Positions 22,776-33,780 of a stretch of DNA of 64,000 nucleotides are shown piece by piece. Under the pieces are notes generated by a model that ran no database searches, was not told the origin of the DNA, and saw only the letters and a program-made list of their open reading frames with translations. The first letter of the stretch is position 1, and every line of letters starts with the position of its first letter. The translations under genes were made by a program, and so were the position numbers. Location of the stretch: contig WBMQ01000014.1 in NCBI GenBank assembly GCA_016630905.1, forward strand, positions 744,001 through 808,000. Reading direction: 5' to 3'. This DNA comes from Capillidium heterosporum. Its lineage: Eukaryota; Entomophthoromycota; Entomophthoromycetes; Entomophthorales; Capillidiaceae.

Positions 22776-24302
22776 CTAGTTTACCAGCTGATCTCTCTGG
22801 ATCAGGTACATATTTAGAAGAATGCGATACGATTGGTACGAAGGACCCACCTCAATAGCTTTGATTAATTTTAGGCTTTCTTTACGGTGGCCAAAAAAGA
22901 AGTTGAGGTATGTGCCAGCCGCCAATTTGGTAAAGTCGAAATTCAACGACCTGAATTTGGTTTCAAATCCAGCCGTCAACGTCAGTATACGTTCCAAGTC
23001 CGAAAGGAACCTGGGCCTGTTGGTAAATTTAGTATCGGCCAAGTAGGTATGGATCTGAAGTTGGAGTATAAGGTAGTGGATGGTGATAAATTTGATGAGA
23101 TCGTTGAATAGGCTTTGCTGGTCACTGTCTATGAACATATATTGAGTTTGTAGTAAGTACAGGGTGCGTAGATCGGAAATAGACTTCTCTTTGATGATTT
23201 CATCCAACAGGAGTAACAACTTGAAGTCGTCGTCACTATGACTGCTGCACATATTGACCCATCGCACTAGCTTGACCATGACATCCAGCATGTTGAACTT
23301 GAAGTCGCTGATGATAATTGCCAACTGTGCCTCAAAGTCAAAATCCATATCCAACTGGTACCAGTCAAGCTTTGTAACCAACTTAGGGTCCATGCTAATG
23401 GTGTCTTGCTTGCTACTGCTGCAATACAGTAGGTTGTCGTGGACCAAGTGGTTCAAGGTTAGGTAACGTTCGATCTGTTCGCTAGTTCTAATAATCATTG
23501 AGGGGAGCTCTTGGTCAAGTCCTAAGGCCTGAGCCATACGAGCCGCAAAGAACTTAGAAGAGCTCTTAAGCTTGAGTAGGGGGGTGTAGTTGACGTCCAA
23601 TGTGTTCAAAAGGATGATTGATTGTAATGTATCTAGGTGAGGTACGTGCCAAAGCTTGTTTAGAATGGTGAATATTATTTCGAGGAGAGCTTGAACCATA
23701 CCAACTTGGTCGTCGAGATAGGTAAGTCCAGCGACCATCAAAACGAGCTTGAGAAGTAAGCTCTTGGAGCCAAAGTCGAACTGGGATCGGACAAAAAGTG
23801 GGTGGAACGGGTTCTGATATTTGAAGTAGCAGTCCAAAGCAACTTGGACCAATTCTAAAAACTTTGTGTCATCAATTTTCTCAACAGATAGTTCACTTAA
23901 ACTTGGCTCGACCGACTTTTGTAAAGCCTGGACTAGATCTTCGTCGTAGCTACTGAGCTTAATATTATAGCTCTTAATGAGGTTATGGAAACGATGGTTT
24001 CTGTAATAGTCCTGAAGCACCTTGAAGACGAGGGGGTGGTTACAATCAATGGTGGATTTCTTGTTGGGTTTGACCTGGACGACCTGCTCGCCTTGCAACA
24101 CGTAGAGATTGGTTGTCAAATTGAACATGCCTTGGTTGGGCAAGTTGCGCTTGCGTTTAGTTTGCTTGTTGTAGGTGCACACTCTAGATTTGGACTCGCA
24201 GTTGTTGCATATGGGTAGCTTGCGATCACACTTTGTCTTGCGCTTGAAACAGCAGTCGCAGGCGTGGCTATTAAAGAGTTGGGCTGGTGTTATCGACAGC
24301 AT
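22776..24302 (-). CDS. Zn2Cys6 transcription factor, paralogue 3 (TF3)
   Basis: Single exon, 508 residues. I use the ATG at 24302 because it aligns exactly with the starts of TF1 and TF2; the frame is open three codons further. The zinc cluster has the same spacing as in the paralogues (Cys15, 18, 25, 32, 35, 42), with an extra cysteine at 17 (HACDCC). The linker is KQTKRKRN, and the regulatory domain block is KFFAARMAQALGLDQE. It ends QRDQLVN, like TF1. It is in tandem with TF2, and its upstream DNA is homologous to that of the other two. Same functional inference as TF1: a CGG-binding regulator of unknown target pathway. Confidence 0.92.
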   Translation of the reverse strand: MLSITPAQLFNSHACDCCFKRKTKCDRKLPICNNCESKSRVCTYNKQTKRKRNLPNQGMFNLTTNLYVLQGEQVVQVKPNKKSTIDCNHPLVFKVLQDYYRNHRFHNLIKSYNIKLSSYDEDLVQALQKSVEPSLSELSVEKIDDTKFLELVQVALDCYFKYQNPFHPLFVRSQFDFGSKSLLLKLVLMVAGLTYLDDQVGMVQALLEIIFTILNKLWHVPHLDTLQSIILLNTLDVNYTPLLKLKSSSKFFAARMAQALGLDQELPSMIIRTSEQIERYLTLNHLVHDNLLYCSSSKQDTISMDPKLVTKLDWYQLDMDFDFEAQLAIIISDFKFNMLDVMVKLVRWVNMCSSHSDDDFKLLLLLDEIIKEKSISDLRTLYLLQTQYMFIDSDQQSLFNDLIKFITIHYLILQLQIHTYLADTKFTNRPRFLSDLERILTLTAGFETKFRSLNFDFTKLAAGTYLNFFFGHRKESLKLIKAIEVGPSYQSYRILLNMYLIQRDQLVN

Positions 24303-24367
24303 ACTTTGCAAATGGTTTATGTTGATTTTTAAAATTTTGTTTTTATATTTTTCGTCTTCTTGGCTCC

Positions 24368-24375
24368 TTTATATA
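24368..24375 (-). promoter_or_regulatory. TATA box of TF3
   Basis: Minus-strand TATATAAA about 66 bases before the ATG, matching the TF1 and TF2 promoters. Confidence 0.55.
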
Positions 24376-24389
24376 CTGCTAGATAAAAA

Positions 24390-24409
24390 TATCTACCGAC
24401 GGCAGTATA
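24390..24409 (-). promoter_or_regulatory. Conserved CGG-type promoter element of TF3
   Basis: Minus-strand 20-mer TATACTGCCGTCGGTAGATA, 88 bases before the ATG (87 in TF2). It contains CCG-N1-CGG, an everted pair of the triplets bound by Zn2Cys6 dimers. This is the best preserved of the three copies. Confidence 0.58.
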
Positions 24410-27400
24410 TAATTTGACTATACACACTTTTTGGACAGCCAAAGTACAATTTAAACCATATCAACTGACTAACTTGAATCTCCCATAGCAACTTCCTTTT
24501 AAGGAAGTGCCCAGTTTGGTAAAAACGTGTCCTTTGTGCAGGTTGGACCTGGAATTTAAATAGGAAAGGCTTTTGATCAGTTTCTTGCAAGAAAATATAT
24601 TTATAACGAGTTGAGAATTCAGCTAACTAACATGTACCATAGATTTTAGTAAATTTTGATGGAAACACACTTCTACTTTGAAGTAGGATCACGATCATTA
24701 CAAAGCAACTATAGTATTTTAAATAGAAATCAAATTCGGATTGCAATGATATATTGTAGGTAGTACTTGTTTGAATGGTAGTCCCATATCTCAACAAACA
24801 AATTAGTACTAGGATACCTAATATTCCGGCCCTTGTATTATCTTTAGGATCTTCCAGATGAACTGTAGTTAATATTTACATCCCAAAAGCAAAGTCGTTG
24901 AGAAATATACTTGTGCTGCATGGCGGCAGTCTACCATCTGACTTGTTCAAACATTCTATGGTGGCTTAGGCTGGACTCCGATTATCAACCTTATTACTAA
25001 ACGTAGGTAGCCCCCAAGTCCAGGCCTAAAGTTATTATTGAATATACACCCATATTAAACTTACAGTTGCAACGCTATTAATGTTAATATTTAGCAAGTC
25101 TTTACGATAACAGGTTGCTAAAGCTATTCAAATATGGAATGCAACCTGTTTAGAAAAATTACAAGTTGAATTTCATTTGCTAGGAAATACCCACCATACC
25201 TTGATTGACTTTTACAAAGTTAGTGATGTCCGATAACTTATGACACCTCCTACAAATTACTGAATTTTGGATCTAGGGCCAGTTCAAGGAAGCATTCAAT
25301 ATAACACTTCGGCCAATTCGTGTAGGGTCCTTTGAGCACTTTGCAAGACTGCTGGCTCGAGTATTAGAATCAAAGTCCAATGTACCTAGATTTGTACTTA
25401 GTGTAGAAGTATAGTGAATCCATAAAAGTCAATTAAAGTATTTGGATTTCGCAGGCTACCTTATTTGAATACTTTAAATATGTATTGCTTGCTATTAGTA
25501 CTCTATCAATACTACTAACTCAGGCTGAAGGTTTCGTAAACTATTAAATACATCGTCCATCAATTGTGCCTAGCTAAGAGAGCAGCACAACAATAATAGA
25601 TTCGATTCCTTTTCTCTTTCGGCAAAGTCTAGACCCATTTTAAATTAAAATTCTTTGACTTGGGACTAGTTTAGGTTAGCAGATATGCATTTATGGCTTG
25701 TCCCCCATTTAGTAAGTCCTTAAGGTTCACCTGATGGATTTTCAAATCTTATAAATAATATTATAGTCAGTAGCTATACTAGATTAGGATTTAGTCCTAA
25801 AATTTCGAAATTAGTTCTAAAATTAGACATACCTTTTCAACACTATTAGTTTTTTCAACCAAATAAAGGTGATAGTTTAGCTGATAAGCGGGCAATACTT
25901 TTCGGTGCCATATAAAGTACTTTGAACGCACACTGCCTAATTTGGGCAAAATGAAATATACGCCTTACTAAACGGAGATGTAGCTATAGATGGTGTTGGA
26001 AAGTACTTAAACTAGTTAAAGTTGACGAGCTGTTAATCTTGGAATTTACTTTATCTCTGTTGAAAAGGATTATGTCTATATAAATATATCTTAACTGTCT
26101 CTTGCACATGCTGCAATAGCTATATATAGGCAATATTTAAATATATATTAATTATTAGGTGATCATTTCTAAATATCAAGTTTCCAGGTTATCGGACTTA
26201 ATACCGTTAGAGACTTCCTCACAACTTAAAGTCAATCTATGGGCACTCAGGTTTGAGCTATCCAATCTTACAAATTTCATTTACAGACTGAGAGCTGAAT
26301 ACAGTAATTGCATCCATTGTATAAATTTACGAATTTTCTACCTGATCAAAGTATACATAGTTTAAATATAGGTTAAGTTCTTCGATTTATCATATAGATA
26401 TATATATAAATAAAATGTAGTAAAGGTAGCTCTAAAGTGCTCGAGTTTATTTATATAACTGTGTTTAAAACATTTTGTTTACTAAAGAACGCGCAGTTGG
26501 GGAAGGATATTCTTTAAGTTTCAGCTTTCACCAAGTGCCATTTAACTTGAGGAGTAGGCAAATGTCATTAACTGATCGGCTCAGAAACTTTTGAAAATAA
26601 ATGTTGGTTGGCAAAAGGCTATCTTTATTACTTATCACAAAGACGAAATGGTGGATGTCAAATAAGTAAAATATGATTTTGCTACCTTGAATAAAAATTA
26701 GATGATGGTATTCAAGAGATGGATATCTAAAATAATTTCAATGTATATTTTAAATTTCGAATATAAAGATGCATATCTCACTCTAATAACTACATCAATT
26801 TGATTTTATATTTCAAAATGATAAAAGCCTAGTATAAAACTATGTCTCTCCCTTTTTATTAAGCTAGCAGCTTGTAATTGAACTCAAAATTCTATCTAAT
26901 TTCCTGAACCCAACTATAACTAAATAAATAATTGCTCAATTAGCTAGGAAAATAAAATTATTGCTGTAGTAAAAATTAGTCAGAGTTAATATGGCAGTAT
27001 CTGTTACCAAGGCAAAGGGGTTTATAGCGATCAATAGGAACGTAGCAGTAGCAAAATCTTAAAAGTTAAATAGTACTAAACGAAGGCAACTTATCAAAGG
27101 AATAGGCTTATCCGTAAACAATGAAATGTAATTCAAAAGTCTTTACCAGTTATTTCAAATTAAAAATAAAGCTATATCTCCAGAGTGTAATAGCTCTGAA
27201 ATCAAGTTTTGAGAGGGAATGGTCAATTTATTACTGATAAATATGCTGAGATAAGTTACTAGCTACATCTTCGATGGAATAAAAGACGCTGGACATATTT
27301 GTACCAAAGGCTGAGCTTAACTATATGTACATTGAAAACTACTGGAAGGCAGGGCCAAACTCAACCTAAATTCTAGAAAATTATTCAAAAGTTATAAAGT

Positions 27401-27796
27401 TTATATAAAGTAAGTTTGATTGCCTTTGTCGTAGAAGAGAGTTTTAAATGAAATGCTCTGATGGGATTTGTTTGTTCTATTACATAGGCATTCTTAAAAA
27501 CGGTGATGATGTTTAGATAAATTGAGTACTGTAGATTTGAGCTTTTGGAATTAACTATGATGTCATTTTAGGAGCTTGAATCAGCATCGATCCTCCAATA
27601 AGCCTTTAATTCCATCTTATTTGCTGAACTACTAAGAATTGTAAAACTTTAGGTTTTTATCTTCATCGAAAACTGTTCAACACCAAGAAATTATAGATAT
27701 ACCTATCCAGGAACACACAGATCTCAACAAATCTCATTTGAAGAAAAATTCACCACAAGAACACAGGTAAAGTTATTGTCATTATATAGGTAAGAG
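24410..27796. other. Long homologous upstream region of TF3
   Basis: 3.4 kb without a convincing gene. It is homologous to the TF2 upstream region as far as about 27580, and to the TF1 upstream region (inverted) for roughly the first 1.5-2 kb. The last 200 bases are the AIR-gene promoter. A 68-codon open stretch at 26159-26365 is not supported by its equivalent in the TF2 copy. Confidence 0.65.
26115..26131. promoter_or_regulatory. Conserved distal CTATATATAG box (TF3 upstream region)
   Basis: Identical 17-mer to 20658-20674; see that entry for the interpretation. Confidence 0.4.
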
Positions 27797-29127
27797 ATGG
27801 ACTTTGAATTTGGAAATGGTTACGATGGAGTGGACGAATACCATTCCGATGACTCCAATGTCAAAAACAGTGATGAGATGGATAGTGAGACCGAAGATAA
27901 GATGCTAGGATACTTGCATTATAGTGGAGTTAAAGTAGTCGGCTACAACAAAAATCAGTTGGATAATAAGAATAAAGCAGGCGGTACCATTCAAGATAGT
28001 AAGGAGGTAATTTCTTTGGAAGAAGGAGAAATTGTAGAATTGGATTCGGACTCAGAAGGTAAGTAAGCATTAATTATTCCCCTTTAAAACCATTCATTTG
28101 CATAGAATCGGACACCAGCATACTCAACAATACCTCCAAAACATTCATTCCCAACAAAACTTTGAGCGTAGTACCCAACGTCTTCCCCCAAGCTACTGAA
28201 GTGAAAGCCCAAAGCTTACGACGCTGACGACGATATCCTCATCGAATACGCATCTACCAACAAAGATCGCTACTTTACTGATACCAAAGTCAGCTTCCGG
28301 TGCTACCTCTGCGACCAAGCGGGGCACGCCGCCAAAGAGTGCCCCAACAAAGCACGATGTGGCAGCTGCAACTCGGTGCGTGTCTCCAGCTCTGACCCCA
28401 AGAATTATTACTGCCACGAGTGCCAGTTCGAAGTCAAAGAGCCAACAAATCGTAGTAAATTAAACTGCTCATTATGTTCCAGTACGACACATCCAAGCAC
28501 CCAATGCCGTTCCATTTGGCGTCAATATATTGTAGATACGTACAAGTGCGACGGGCCCGAACTCAAGTTTTGCTACGTGTGTGGAAACGACGACCACTAC
28601 GGTGACCACTGCAAAATGCGACGTAATAAAGAACAAACCGCCTTCAACGACGCCAGTATCCCTTCCCAAGAGACTTCAAGCTAGCCAAGGACACGAACCT
28701 TAGGTCCACGAAACATGCCCTCTTCTCTATCGTCATCGAGCATAACCCCTGGCTGCGATCGGCTTTAAGTGCTACCGTCGGTACGTTGGAATCGCGGTTG
28801 GACTTTTCTACCGCTCAACGACGTGGTAACAACTTTAAGTCTGATAGAAATGGTAATTATAATAACAATGGGCCTCGAGTCGATCGGTACGCCCCTCAGT
28901 CTCGGCATCATGTTCGATCTAGTTCTCCCTTCAGTCGATTCAGTAGGAGAAATGACCGATCCCAGTCTCCAACTGATAGAGGTAATAAAAGGCAAAAGAA
29001 TCGCACGCGTAGGCCTGACAAGCAACAATCTAAATCCAACTATGGTAGGTATAATCAAAAGGACGATGGATTCAACTCATCACCAGGTCGGAATTCGAGA
29101 TACCGCAACAACTTTCGTCGGAATTAG
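27797..29127 (+). CDS. AIR1: AIR1/AIR2-like zinc-knuckle protein of the TRAMP complex (two frame disruptions)
   Basis: Exons 27797-28058 and 28106-29127. The N-terminus is acidic. CCHC knuckles follow: CYLCDQAGHAAKEC, CSLCSSTTHPSTQC and CYVCGNDDHYGDHC, with degenerate ones between. The strongest evidence is RSIWRQYI just before the last knuckle, matching the SIWRAYI block of Air1/Air2. The C-terminus is Arg/Ser/Asn-rich (RSSSPFSRFSRRN). Air proteins tether Trf4-type poly(A) polymerase and Mtr4 for nuclear RNA surveillance. The knuckle stretch reads in frame +1 relative to both ends: one extra base near 28201-28208 and one missing near 28655-28675. The total spliced length stays divisible by three. 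A 40-nt intron at the first site is possible but would not explain the second. Single-base assembly errors seem likeliest. Confidence 0.8.
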
Positions 29128-30168
29128 AGTAGACTTTATGATGGTTGATGTAGTGCACTGTAGATGGATTTACTTCCCTTCCTATTCTTTAAAACGATTT
29201 ATTGGATTTAAATTACTTTATATAGGATAGGCTTTTTTACCTTTATTTCGTCGTACATGTATCCCAATATTTTAATTTGAAATTTGCCATACCTCGATAC
29301 TTTTGATTTTTGAATTCTGTGTGGAAGTTGTTGGTGTTGGACGGCTATATATGTTTTAAATAATTTAGGCTTGTACTTTTGTATCAGATGTGTTGATAAA
29401 CAGTGGAGGCAAATCTAAAAGTTGATAAAGCTGCTTTTGCTGAGTTTCTTTTGATTTCTTGTAAGTGGGTTGTTCAATCCCTCTATTTAAAATTTTAGAT
29501 CATGAAATGGGTTGATCCTTTCAGCTAGAAGGGAATTAGAATGGTAAGGCAAGGTAGCCTGGATAGTTACAAAGTTTTGGAAATATCTTTAGACTTGAAG
29601 CTGAATTTATTAAATATGTTGAATAAAAAATTGAGATTGTTGGTAAATTTCATTAAACTTTTTGTAATGATTGAAGTACTTTAAGCTCTTTATTGTATTT
29701 TAAGCGTTTCCTTTCTTTTCCCTTCTTTTTATAACATACCACAGTGCAATATGAAGACAGTGATATTTGAATTGGAATCATCGGATTGGGATATTTGGCA
29801 TTTCGAATGCTTATACTTGTGAACTTTTTAGGCACCGATATTAAAAGTTGAAATATATGAATCGAGAAGTAGATGAGTGGGCTTATAAAGGATTTCCTAT
29901 TCTTTTACCTTATCAGTAGCAAAAAATTCAATATCGAATAACTTTAATGAAGATGTGCCCATCTATTGATCTACAAGTAGAAATATAAATAAACCCAGAA
30001 TACTAATATTAAGAAGTTTAAATTTGAGATATTGACGAAAAGATAGCCATCCAAAAATATAAGTTTATAAATACAAACCATTGTGAATTTATTTTTAAGA
30101 TGTTTAAAGTTACCTCAAAAATCAACTTAAACGATGGGACAGTGCTGCAGACATTCCAACTTGAAAAA
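29128..30168. other. Convergent 3' intergenic region
   Basis: AT-rich DNA between the 3' ends of the AIR-like gene and RING-A. Nothing recognised; the open stretch at 29653-29835 looks random. Confidence 0.5.
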
Positions 30169-31947
30169 CTACATAAAGTACTCGTGTCGATCATTACTCG
30201 AACCTTTCTTGAAAGTAGGATTTGCTATTTGACTTTTGGAGTAAGGTTTCTTGAGTCGGCCCTCCATACTTGAACGGTGGGAAGGTGAAGTTTGTAGATT
30301 GAGCTGGTTGAACTGGCGGGTTAGGCTGGTAGAGGGAACGATGGAGTTGGATATAGGTTTTGTAGATGAGGAGTCGAGGTCATTGGTCTATATTGAAAAT
30401 AGAAGATGATTAGTACTGGATCGTTTGGGGAAGGAAAGAGAAAGTAGGAGTAACTCGATATATCTTTAGGTACAGCGGTTTAAAACATAACCCGAAAGGC
30501 AAAAATAGTTCAAAGCATTAGCTTGTAAAATAATGAGTATTAAAAATACAAAACTATCAAAATGATAAATTTAAAACTTACACTAGCTAGCTTGAAAACC
30601 TTGGCCTCAGGACTAGCCGAACTTTGAGTTGGTAGTGAACGACTTGGAATGGAAGATAGCTCGGGTAGTTGGACGTTAGCCCCATCCTCAACTTTGACAG
30701 CTGGATGTAAAGTTGCAATAGCCGAACTCAATTCCAACGGCTGTAGGTTGTAGCTGTTGGTATTATTCAAATTACTCAGCCCAGCTACATGCTCAATTTC
30801 CAAAGGTGAATTTCCCGTCTTGCGATTCTTCCTGCTGGGGTTGATGGAAGTGTCGTTGATAGGCCCGGTACGTATCAACTCTCTCCTGGGGGAATTGGAG
30901 TTGCTAGAGTCATTATTGTTGGAATTGGTATTGCGTTGCAGTTGGTAGACCTCTCGTTGCAGTTCGGCAACCAAGTCGTCAACTTCGGCCTGCCTTTTAG
31001 CCTGCGTTTGCAGTTTAGTTTCCAATTTTTTATTTTGCCTAAATGTAAACATTGGTTATTTAAATGAGTTTTATATGGGATAAATGACTTACTGCACTGT
31101 CTTTTCGAAACGGGTACGTAACGTGTAAAAGATAGAGAGCTTCTCCTGGTCCCCCGCTTTGATGAATTCATGCACAACAGCTGGTAGGTCGAGGTTATTA
31201 GGGTCGACCGTTGCTATGTGATCTAAATTCTGTAGGTGGGTGACCTGCTGTTTCAATCTTTTGCTGGTTTGCTCTAGTTCAGTGTTCTTATCATGTAGCT
31301 TCCGTATGCTGGTTTTAGTTGAAGTCAATTGGTGTTCTGATGCCTTCAAATTCTGTAAAAGTTGGTTATACTGCATCTCCCCATTCTTCAACTGTCCTTG
31401 CAACTGCATTATATTTTGCATGTAATTTTTATTAATTGATTGCAGCCTGCTGAATTCGGTTTCCAAGCTTTGACAATTTTGAATGCTGGTGTTGAGGTTA
31501 GTTGAAGTTTGGACTAGTATCTTCTCTTTGTTAACTAGCTGCTTCTTTAGCTCTTTGATCTTGGCGTCATTGACTGGGTTGGCTGGATTGGAATTGGTTG
31601 AAGTTGAACCGATATTTTGGTTTTGCTCCCAATCGTGGAATAAAGGAATAGTCGTGCTGCGACGGAATGTGTGCTTGCAACTTGGGCAGTCTATCGTTGA
31701 CCTTGCAGGCATCCACTTGTCTAAACTAGTCAGGTAAGTTAGTATTTAAATTTGTTTTAATTTACCAAGCGGTGTGGTATAAATGGCCACCTAAATGTCT
31801 ATATTAGCTTTTAACAGACTTAAAAATATTACATGGAGTAGTAAGGATCTTTCCATTTGCCTCATACTTTTCATTACGGCCGTGGCTGATTATAAAATGG
31901 GGCGAAGGTGATGCAAAGTCTTCGAAACATATCGTACAGTTGGACAT
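30169..31947 (-). CDS. TRAIP-like RING/coiled-coil E3 ligase, paralogue A
   Basis: Exons 31947-31833, 31790-31766 (25 nt), 31725-31093, 31038-30582 and 30387-30169; 482 residues. The RING finger opens the protein: CTICFE, then PCGHLYHTACLDKW across two introns, then CPSCKHTF and the IPLFHDWE segment that in TRAIP/Nopo follows the last cysteine pair. A long coiled coil covers about residues 65-290, including EKLSIFYTLRTRFEK. The tail is Ser/Asn/Pro-rich with basic patches. TRAIP proteins ubiquitylate replisome components and act in replication-stress repair. The coiled coil plus Ser-rich tail is also like meiotic Zip3/HEI10 proteins, but the GHxxHxxCLxxW arrangement favours TRAIP. It is the inverted counterpart of paralogue D: exon 3 is 633 nt in both. 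Confidence 0.8.
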
Positions 31948-32310
31948 AGCCTGGAGGTATTGTTCAATGCTAAAGTGAAGTTTGTTGGCAAGTTGGATGG
32001 TGGCTTGGTGAATGAAGTAATTTATGATGTTCATTGGTCTAACTTTACGTACTCTCTAAGAATGGAGCAATCAGATCAAAGTATTCTTGATGTTGATTTA
32101 TTGAGATCTGTTTTTTGCAAAGTTGCAAGTAGATAATTTAATGGGATATTATTGGTGGAGTTGAAATGTTTATTTGTACTTTGTACTAAGGTGATGTTGA
32201 TATATAGCTGTCAGATTCCTACCTACAGTTTATATGCTAGTCCATTTTCTTCAAATAGGCATATATAGGTTTGATTTCAATCTCTAATGAGCTTTAAGTT
32301 GAAACAAAGT
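31948..32310. other. Spacer upstream of RING-A
   Basis: Promoter region of RING-A and 3' flank of the small membrane ORF. The corresponding spacer at the other arm is 37406-37609. No further feature seen. Confidence 0.45.
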
Positions 32311-32586
32311 TTATAACATTTTTGATATGTGCCAGAAGCTTAATAAAAAATTGCTAAGCTGTACTGAATTGTAAGCATAGGACCTGTTGAGAAACGTCCA
32401 CCAAGAATGCTTACCAGCAGGAGTTAACCAGCCAGCAACAGTAGCCAGTACTCCATAAAAACTAAAGAAATTGACAAAAAGGCTATACAAGAAGGAAACT
32501 CGTGCCTGGAGTCTGATCCAGAAGTGGTGAGCAGATAGGAATACTCTGATCGTAGCCATGAGGCTAAGGAATGTAGTCAAACTCAT
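32311..32586 (-). CDS. Small membrane protein, unidentified (intact copy)
   Basis: Single-exon frame of 91 codons with ATG at 32586. Two hydrophobic stretches (about residues 1-17 and 30-55) flank a basic segment, and the motif WLTPAGKHSWW follows. A homologous copy with its promoter lies at 37125 in the opposite orientation, so a selected gene here is plausible. The promoter shares an extended CTTATATAAGGT box with the other copy. I do not recognise the family. A splice at the GTAAGC inside GGTAAGCATTC is possible but would make a 31-nt intron, shorter than any other here. Confidence 0.5.
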   Translation of the reverse strand: MSLTTFLSLMATIRVFLSAHHFWIRLQARVSFLYSLFVNFFSFYGVLATVAGWLTPAGKHSWWTFLNRSYAYNSVQLSNFLLSFWHISKML

Positions 32587-33320
32587 TGGTTGTAAATCGT
32601 TTTTGAGGATTTAGTTCAGGTCTGTGCAACTCTCGGTCTTGGAGGAATGCAAGCTATAGGTTCTAAATTATACTATGCAAGGAGTCTATACTATGTCAAT
32701 AGCAGAAGAAAATATCAAATGATTCAAGATGTTTATTTAATAATTACTTGACTTGCTACTTAGTTCACCGTGGACCTTATATAAGTGGCTTGTCTTTAGT
32801 AGTAAATATTCCAGATACTAGTGATTAATATTTATCTAAACTCCAGTCTCAAAATCCATTTGGTTCTTCTGAGAGATAATTATGATCTTTAGGGAGTGCA
32901 AGGATTGAAACACAGTTAGTACGAAGTTGATCAATTGATTCCTGCTAAAACAAAGGGGAAATCTCTAGTCTTGATAAGAGAATATTGACTAGTCATCTAA
33001 GTCTGGTTATAATTTGAGTTCTAGTTATTAAGCGAAATTGTAGCTGACTTGGAAAGATTTCCTTACAGAACCACATCAGTGTAGCTTTGTACAAATGTAA
33101 ACATATAATTCTATAGAAAGCTTAATATGTTTTATAAATATAATACCATATCAACAGTTTTCTATCATATCAAAACACTTGATTGCATAATAAGCCTTTC
33201 CTTACAAACAAATCAAAAAGTTAAAGTCCTTTGTCAACCTAGTTGAAAAGTATAAGTAGATCGAGCTACAACTTTCAATCCAAAAGCAATTTTAATTCCA
33301 ATTGAAGGTAAATAAAGATA
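32587..33320. other. Outer end of inverted duplication arm, then spacer
   Basis: 32587 to about 32900 is the promoter of the small ORF and is homologous (reverse complement) to about 36830-37124, including the ACTACTAAAGACAAG and TATATAAGGT stretches. The remainder is AT-rich with nothing seen. Confidence 0.55.
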
Positions 33321-33780
33321 TCCAAATGTACCATATGTTTCGAAAGTTACGCCTCACCGTCCCCCTATCAATCTATCACTTTACACAAAGGAACGTACCA
33401 ATCGATTGGAAACGTCTTGGCAACTCCATGTAATCTACCCTTTAAATATATATTTTTTAATTTAATTTATTAGGTGGTCACCTCTTTCACGTCTACTGGT
33501 AATACCTTTGAGGCATTAAATAGACTAATTTTAACCTAGTATGAGAAAACTGACATCCAATAGAGATTTCATAAAATGTCCAATATGTAGGAAGCCTTTC
33601 CTACGCAGATCTGCTATCAACTTGTACCACGATTTTAAACCTAGTGAAGTTGTCATAAAGACAACGTACGTGACCAATCCTAAGTTACTGATAGAGAATT
33701 ATTTCTTAAAGTGGAAGGATCAATGCGTTGGAGAAGGGTACGATGGATTTGAATCATCTAGCTTTCTTGGGCTTCGTTAG
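33321..33780 (+). pseudogene. TRAIP-like RING gene, paralogue B (decayed, RING only)
   Basis: Same exon layout as the intact paralogues: a first exon encoding CTICFESYASPSPY..., donor after ATPC at about 33433, an exon with GHLFHVYC, and a last exon from 33540 with CPICRKPFLRRSAINLYHDF. The codon aligned to the start ATG is ATA (preceded in frame by a stop), so translation cannot begin at the usual place. After the RING the frame ends at 33780 with no coiled coil. It is best read as a truncated, non-functional copy, although a RING-only product from another start cannot be excluded. Confidence 0.65.

Larger units (their letters stand above)
30169..32900. repeat. Inverted segmental duplication, arm 1 (RING-A + small ORF + promoter)
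   Basis: Pairs with about 36830-39158 in reverse orientation. Both arms hold, in the same order, promoter, small membrane ORF, spacer and a TRAIP-like gene. Coding exons and the small-ORF promoter align well; introns and spacers have diverged, so the duplication is not very recent. Boundaries are approximate. Confidence 0.7.

Noticed and set aside
28155-28207. A 40-nt intron in the AIR-like gene (donor GTAGTA, acceptor GAAAG) to explain the first frame change
   Set aside because: It lacks the AT-rich body of other introns here, and the second frame change would remain unexplained. A one-base excess fits better.
27797-29127. CCHC zinc knuckles with frame changes, at first sight like a retroelement Gag
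   Set aside because: The RSIWRQYI block and knuckle order match Air1/Air2, there is a host-type intron, and no polymerase, protease or terminal repeats lie nearby.
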